DNA of 64,000 nt from NCBI RefSeq assembly GCF_000021305.1, contig NC_011775.1:145489-209488 (forward strand). The letters run 5' to 3'. Of this stretch, positions 61,864 through 64,000 are shown one piece after another (position 1 is the first letter of the stretch; the number at the start of each line of letters is the position of its first letter). The position numbers and the translations under genes are program-made. Under the pieces are notes generated by a model. The model was not told where the DNA came from and ran no database searches. It was given only the letters and a program-made list of their open reading frames with translations. Source of the DNA: Bacillus cereus G9842 (GTDB lineage Bacteria > Bacillota > Bacilli > Bacillales > Bacillaceae_G).

Positions 61864-62087
61864 ATAAATACTCCTTTATAACTTTAATAAGAATAAGTAA
61901 CTCTCTATTTAGTAATAAATCTCTGTCATTATTTAGTTTCATTTCAATTTCACTTAACAATAAGATACCATATTTTATTTTAACTACTCTTATAAAAAAT
62001 ATTAATTTCTTTAAATAACCCGTCCCAGTAGCTTACAGTCTTATGAAATTGCACTTATTATATTTTCAAATGACTCATATGCATCTC

Positions 62088-62166
62088 TAATGGTGAATCA
62101 CTAGTGGCTAGTTGTTCGCTAGTGATTCACCATTAGTACTGTTGTATCAATAGTGATGCACCCTTA
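62088..62166. repeat. 17-bp perfect inverted repeat and flanking iteron
   Basis: TAATGGTGAATCACTAG (62088-62104) and CTAGTGATTCACCATTA (62119-62135) are exact complements around a 14-bp spacer. TAGTGATGCACCCTTA follows at about 62150. The unit lies in the 400-bp gap between dnaB and the RsfA-like gene, likely an operator or origin site for a dimeric protein. Confidence 0.75.
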
Positions 62167-62259
62167 ATAGGTATATTTTTTTGAGTTATTTCATAAATTT
62201 AAAGTATCTTTTTTAAATAATGCCTCTTTAAAAGAATATATAGGCGGTGAATTGATACT

Positions 62260-62796
62260 TTGAATACTATCACAAAGAAAAACAGTTGGACTAAAGCCGA
62301 TGACTTATTATTAGCCACTACAGTTCTATCATATGTTGAAAGGGGGGACACTCAAATAGCTGCATGTGACTATATTGCAAAACAAATAAACAAAAGTAGT
62401 GGCGCTGCACGGTTTCGATGGAATTCAAAATTACGCAAAGAGTATGCAACTGAATTATCCAAAGCAAAGATAGATAAATCAATAAAAGATAAAAATCCTA
62501 AGAGGGATCTAGAGAGTCACAATAAAGAGCCTGTATATACACAATGCATTAGACCAAACTTTATAATCGCTCCAATTCTTAAACAAATGGAACATAATCT
62601 AAATGAACTTAATAGTTACTTGATAAACTTCGAGGATAAAGATGTTCAAATTGAATCTTTACAGAACGAAAACAGAGAGTTAGTTAGTAAAATATATAAA
62701 TATAAAGAGGATTACGAGGTTTTAAAGACTAAATGCAGCGATTTAGAAAGCGTAGTTATTAAAATAAAACAATTAATGCAAGCAGACTGCAAATAG
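62260..62796 (+). CDS. RsfA-like Myb-type DNA-binding protein
   Basis: The 178-aa protein starts at TTG 62260 with GGCGGTGA nine nt upstream. Residues 8-60 form a Myb/SANT-type domain (SWTKADDLLLATTVLSYVERGDTQIAACDYIAKQINKSSGAARFRWNS), as in RsfA, a regulator of sporulation genes in Bacillus. The C-terminal part is a coiled coil (KDVQIESLQNENRELVSKIYKYKEDYEVL). It may link plasmid genes to the sporulation programme. A clear terminator follows. Confidence 0.85.
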   Translation: MNTITKKNSWTKADDLLLATTVLSYVERGDTQIAACDYIAKQINKSSGAARFRWNSKLRKEYATELSKAKIDKSIKDKNPKRDLESHNKEPVYTQCIRPNFIIAPILKQMEHNLNELNSYLINFEDKDVQIESLQNENRELVSKIYKYKEDYEVLKTKCSDLESVVIKIKQLMQADCK

Positions 62797-62829
62797 AAAA
62801 CCCCCGCTAACTCAGTTAGTGGGGGTTTT
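62797..62829 (+). terminator. Rho-independent terminator
   Basis: AAAACCCCCGCTAACT and AGTTAGTGGGGGTTTT form a strong stem after the RsfA-like gene. Confidence 0.93.
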
Positions 62830-62924
62830 CTTAGCCTATTTATTATATTAGATAATGTACTTACTATATTCAATACGTTCATGTTAGCACTTAATTAAAG
62901 TGCGGTCAATATATTTTCATAGAA

Positions 62925-63653
62925 TTACAGATCAAATTTTTCTTTTAATCGCTCTTCATATTTTTCATTTACGTAGTCTTTAATATAATCCGCTCGTTTA
63001 GCTGTATCTTCCGTTTTAAAGAATATACCAACTCTTTTTGTACGTTCATTTTCACTCTTTTTTGCCCATTCTGCTGCTGCTTCTTTTTCTAATTCAGCGC
63101 GTACTCTATGAAATGTAACCGCCTCTACAAATCTCTTTTCCCTTACAGCAGCTTTATCTTCTGGTTCTGGTAGACTTTTTAAAATCTGCTCTTTCATTTC
63201 AATTAACTCATTAAATGACTGTTGAAACTCTTGTTTCACTTGTAGTCTTGCTTGATCTACTATTTCATCCTTTAGATTAGCTATAATCTTTTCTTCCATT
63301 TCCTTAAATGCTGCAGAAGAATCAAATATATTCGTACTACTTACTTCCTCACCTTCAGGGAAAGGCCTTAAATCAAACTCATTCGGAAGAGTTTCAAAAA
63401 TAGGATCAAGCATCCAACCTTTATCTCTATATTCTTTTATATACAGAGCTATTTCATAGTCTAATTGGTCATATACCTTTTTATCACTTGGTTGTACACG
63501 GTTAACGTAATGTATTCCGTTCTTTTCTAATCTTACAAACCATCTATCTATCGTGTTATAGTGAACATCAACTTTTCTTGAAAACTCATTAATTTGCCAA
63601 ACGTTATCGGATATTTTTTCTTTATGATCCGTTTGACCATGTATTCCATCCAT
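62925..63653 (-). CDS. MerR-like/DUF3967-like DNA-binding protein with coiled coil
   Basis: ATG 63653 (MDGIHGQTDHKEK) has AAAGGAGG eight nt upstream and is preferred to an ATG 32 codons earlier. The 242-aa protein has an N-terminal winged helix (NVWQINEFSRKVDVHYNTIDRWFVRLEKNGIHYV) like MerR or RacA. A coiled coil follows (EKIIANLKDEIVDQARLQVKQEFQ) and a C-terminal DUF3967-like block (FFKTEDTAKRADYIKDYV). The layout, a wHTH plus coiled coil, is like TubY or RacA partition proteins. It lies between iteron clusters on both sides and is their best candidate binder. Confidence 0.75.
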   Translation of the reverse strand: MDGIHGQTDHKEKISDNVWQINEFSRKVDVHYNTIDRWFVRLEKNGIHYVNRVQPSDKKVYDQLDYEIALYIKEYRDKGWMLDPIFETLPNEFDLRPFPEGEEVSSTNIFDSSAAFKEMEEKIIANLKDEIVDQARLQVKQEFQQSFNELIEMKEQILKSLPEPEDKAAVREKRFVEAVTFHRVRAELEKEAAAEWAKKSENERTKRVGIFFKTEDTAKRADYIKDYVNEKYEERLKEKFDL

Positions 63654-63685
63654 TAAATTTACCTCCTTTATCACGAATCGTTCCG

Positions 63686-63908
63686 TTGGTGAATCACACA
63701 CCCTTACATGTGCATCCCTACAATAATAATCATTAATTAAAATTACCACTAATTCAAGTGTTTTATATTAATTTTTTAAGATTATGTACAGATTCCACGA
63801 AGTATAATCCACCAACACATTCGATAGGGGACTTTTAGTGGTTGGTGATCCACTAGTGATACTTTATTAGTAGGGGGGTTATCGTTGGTGATGCATCACT
63901 ACACTAAT
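63686..63908. repeat. Iteron cluster upstream of the DUF3967-like gene
   Basis: TTGGTGAATCACAC (63686), ATGTGCATCCCTAC (63708), TTGGTGATCCACTAGTGATAC (63842) and GTTGGTGATGCATCACTACAC (63884) belong to the same family as the repeats around dnaB. The start of the DUF3967-like gene lies at 63653, so the first two could be its operator. Nothing else is visible in 63750-64000. Confidence 0.7.
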
Positions 63909-64000
63909 AATTGGCTGGTAATATCTATTTTTCGCATTCTATATTTTTGTAGTTAAGAATTTCTACTTATATTATTAATGAATTAAAACCCATTTATTAA

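Noticed and set aside
1..64000. Search for rRNA, tRNA and complete insertion sequences
   Set aside because: No rRNA block, tRNA cloverleaf or transposase-like ORF was recognised by reading; the only mobile element supported is the group II intron.

Overview
The window is low-GC DNA from a large conjugative plasmid of a Firmicute, most likely the Bacillus cereus group. The main evidence is a TubR/TubZ tubulin-type partition system, AT-rich codon use, strong AGGAGG ribosome sites, an RsfA-like Myb protein, a DUF3967-like HTH protein and a Gram-positive type IV secretion (T4SS) operon. I see no rRNA, tRNA, CRISPR array or insertion sequence. The overall layout resembles very large B. cereus-group conjugative plasmids (pXO16-like), but this cannot be confirmed without a search.

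Layout. (1) 0-13 kb: accessory genes. These include a frameshifted PDDEXK-like endonuclease gene, a degenerate tyrosine recombinase, a topoisomerase III gene split by an ORF-less group II intron (9954-10700), and a tandem AAA+ protein. (2) 13-16 kb: a divergent pair, an acyltransferase and a secreted NlpC/P60-SLH-like protein. (3) 16-29.4 kb: a T4SS operon on the minus strand with two VirB2-like pilin genes, PrgI/VirB3, a VirB4-N-like membrane protein, VirB4, a giant VirB6-like protein with a repeat array, a four-domain cell-wall hydrolase and a VirB8-like candidate. (4) 30-33.5 kb: XRE regulator, ParA/TadZ-like ATPase and TOPRIM primase-like protein. (5) 33.5-38.8 kb: a sigma-A-type promoter, an attenuator-like leader, a plasmid DNA sliding clamp (dnaN), then two unknown genes and a ubiquitin-like conjugation cassette: E2-like, UbL-JAB fusion and E1-like (PRTRC-related). 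(6) 38.9-52.9 kb: a Tad-type pilus locus with TadV, TadZ, TadA, TadB, TadC, CpaB, TadE-like proteins, three tandem Flp-like pilins and a large secreted beta-propeller/CARDB-like protein. (7) 53-55.9 kb: tubZ, tubR and the tubC-like iterons. (8) 56-60.4 kb: a Replic_Relax-family protein and a VirD4-type coupling protein. (9) 60.4-64 kb: a DnaB helicase, an RsfA-like protein and a DUF3967-like HTH protein, set among many GGTGAATCACTA-type repeats.

How the parts fit. The plasmid brings part of its own replisome (clamp, helicase, primase-like protein, topoisomerase), its own segregation machine (TubRZ) and two surface machines (T4SS and Tad pilus). Seven promoters with the same architecture (YTM-TTARAA, exactly 17 bp, TAWAAT-RYRY) stand in front of the T4SS pilin, four Tad transcription units, and the acyltransferase and NlpC genes. 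These surface functions therefore look like one regulon. A tubC-like sequence also recurs just downstream of the E1 gene, 16 kb from tubRZ.

The best candidate for an undescribed system is the dnaN-linked ubiquitin-like operon at 33.7-38.8 kb. Next come the shared promoter regulon and the dispersed palindromic iterons, some of which are embedded in the coding tail of the coupling protein.
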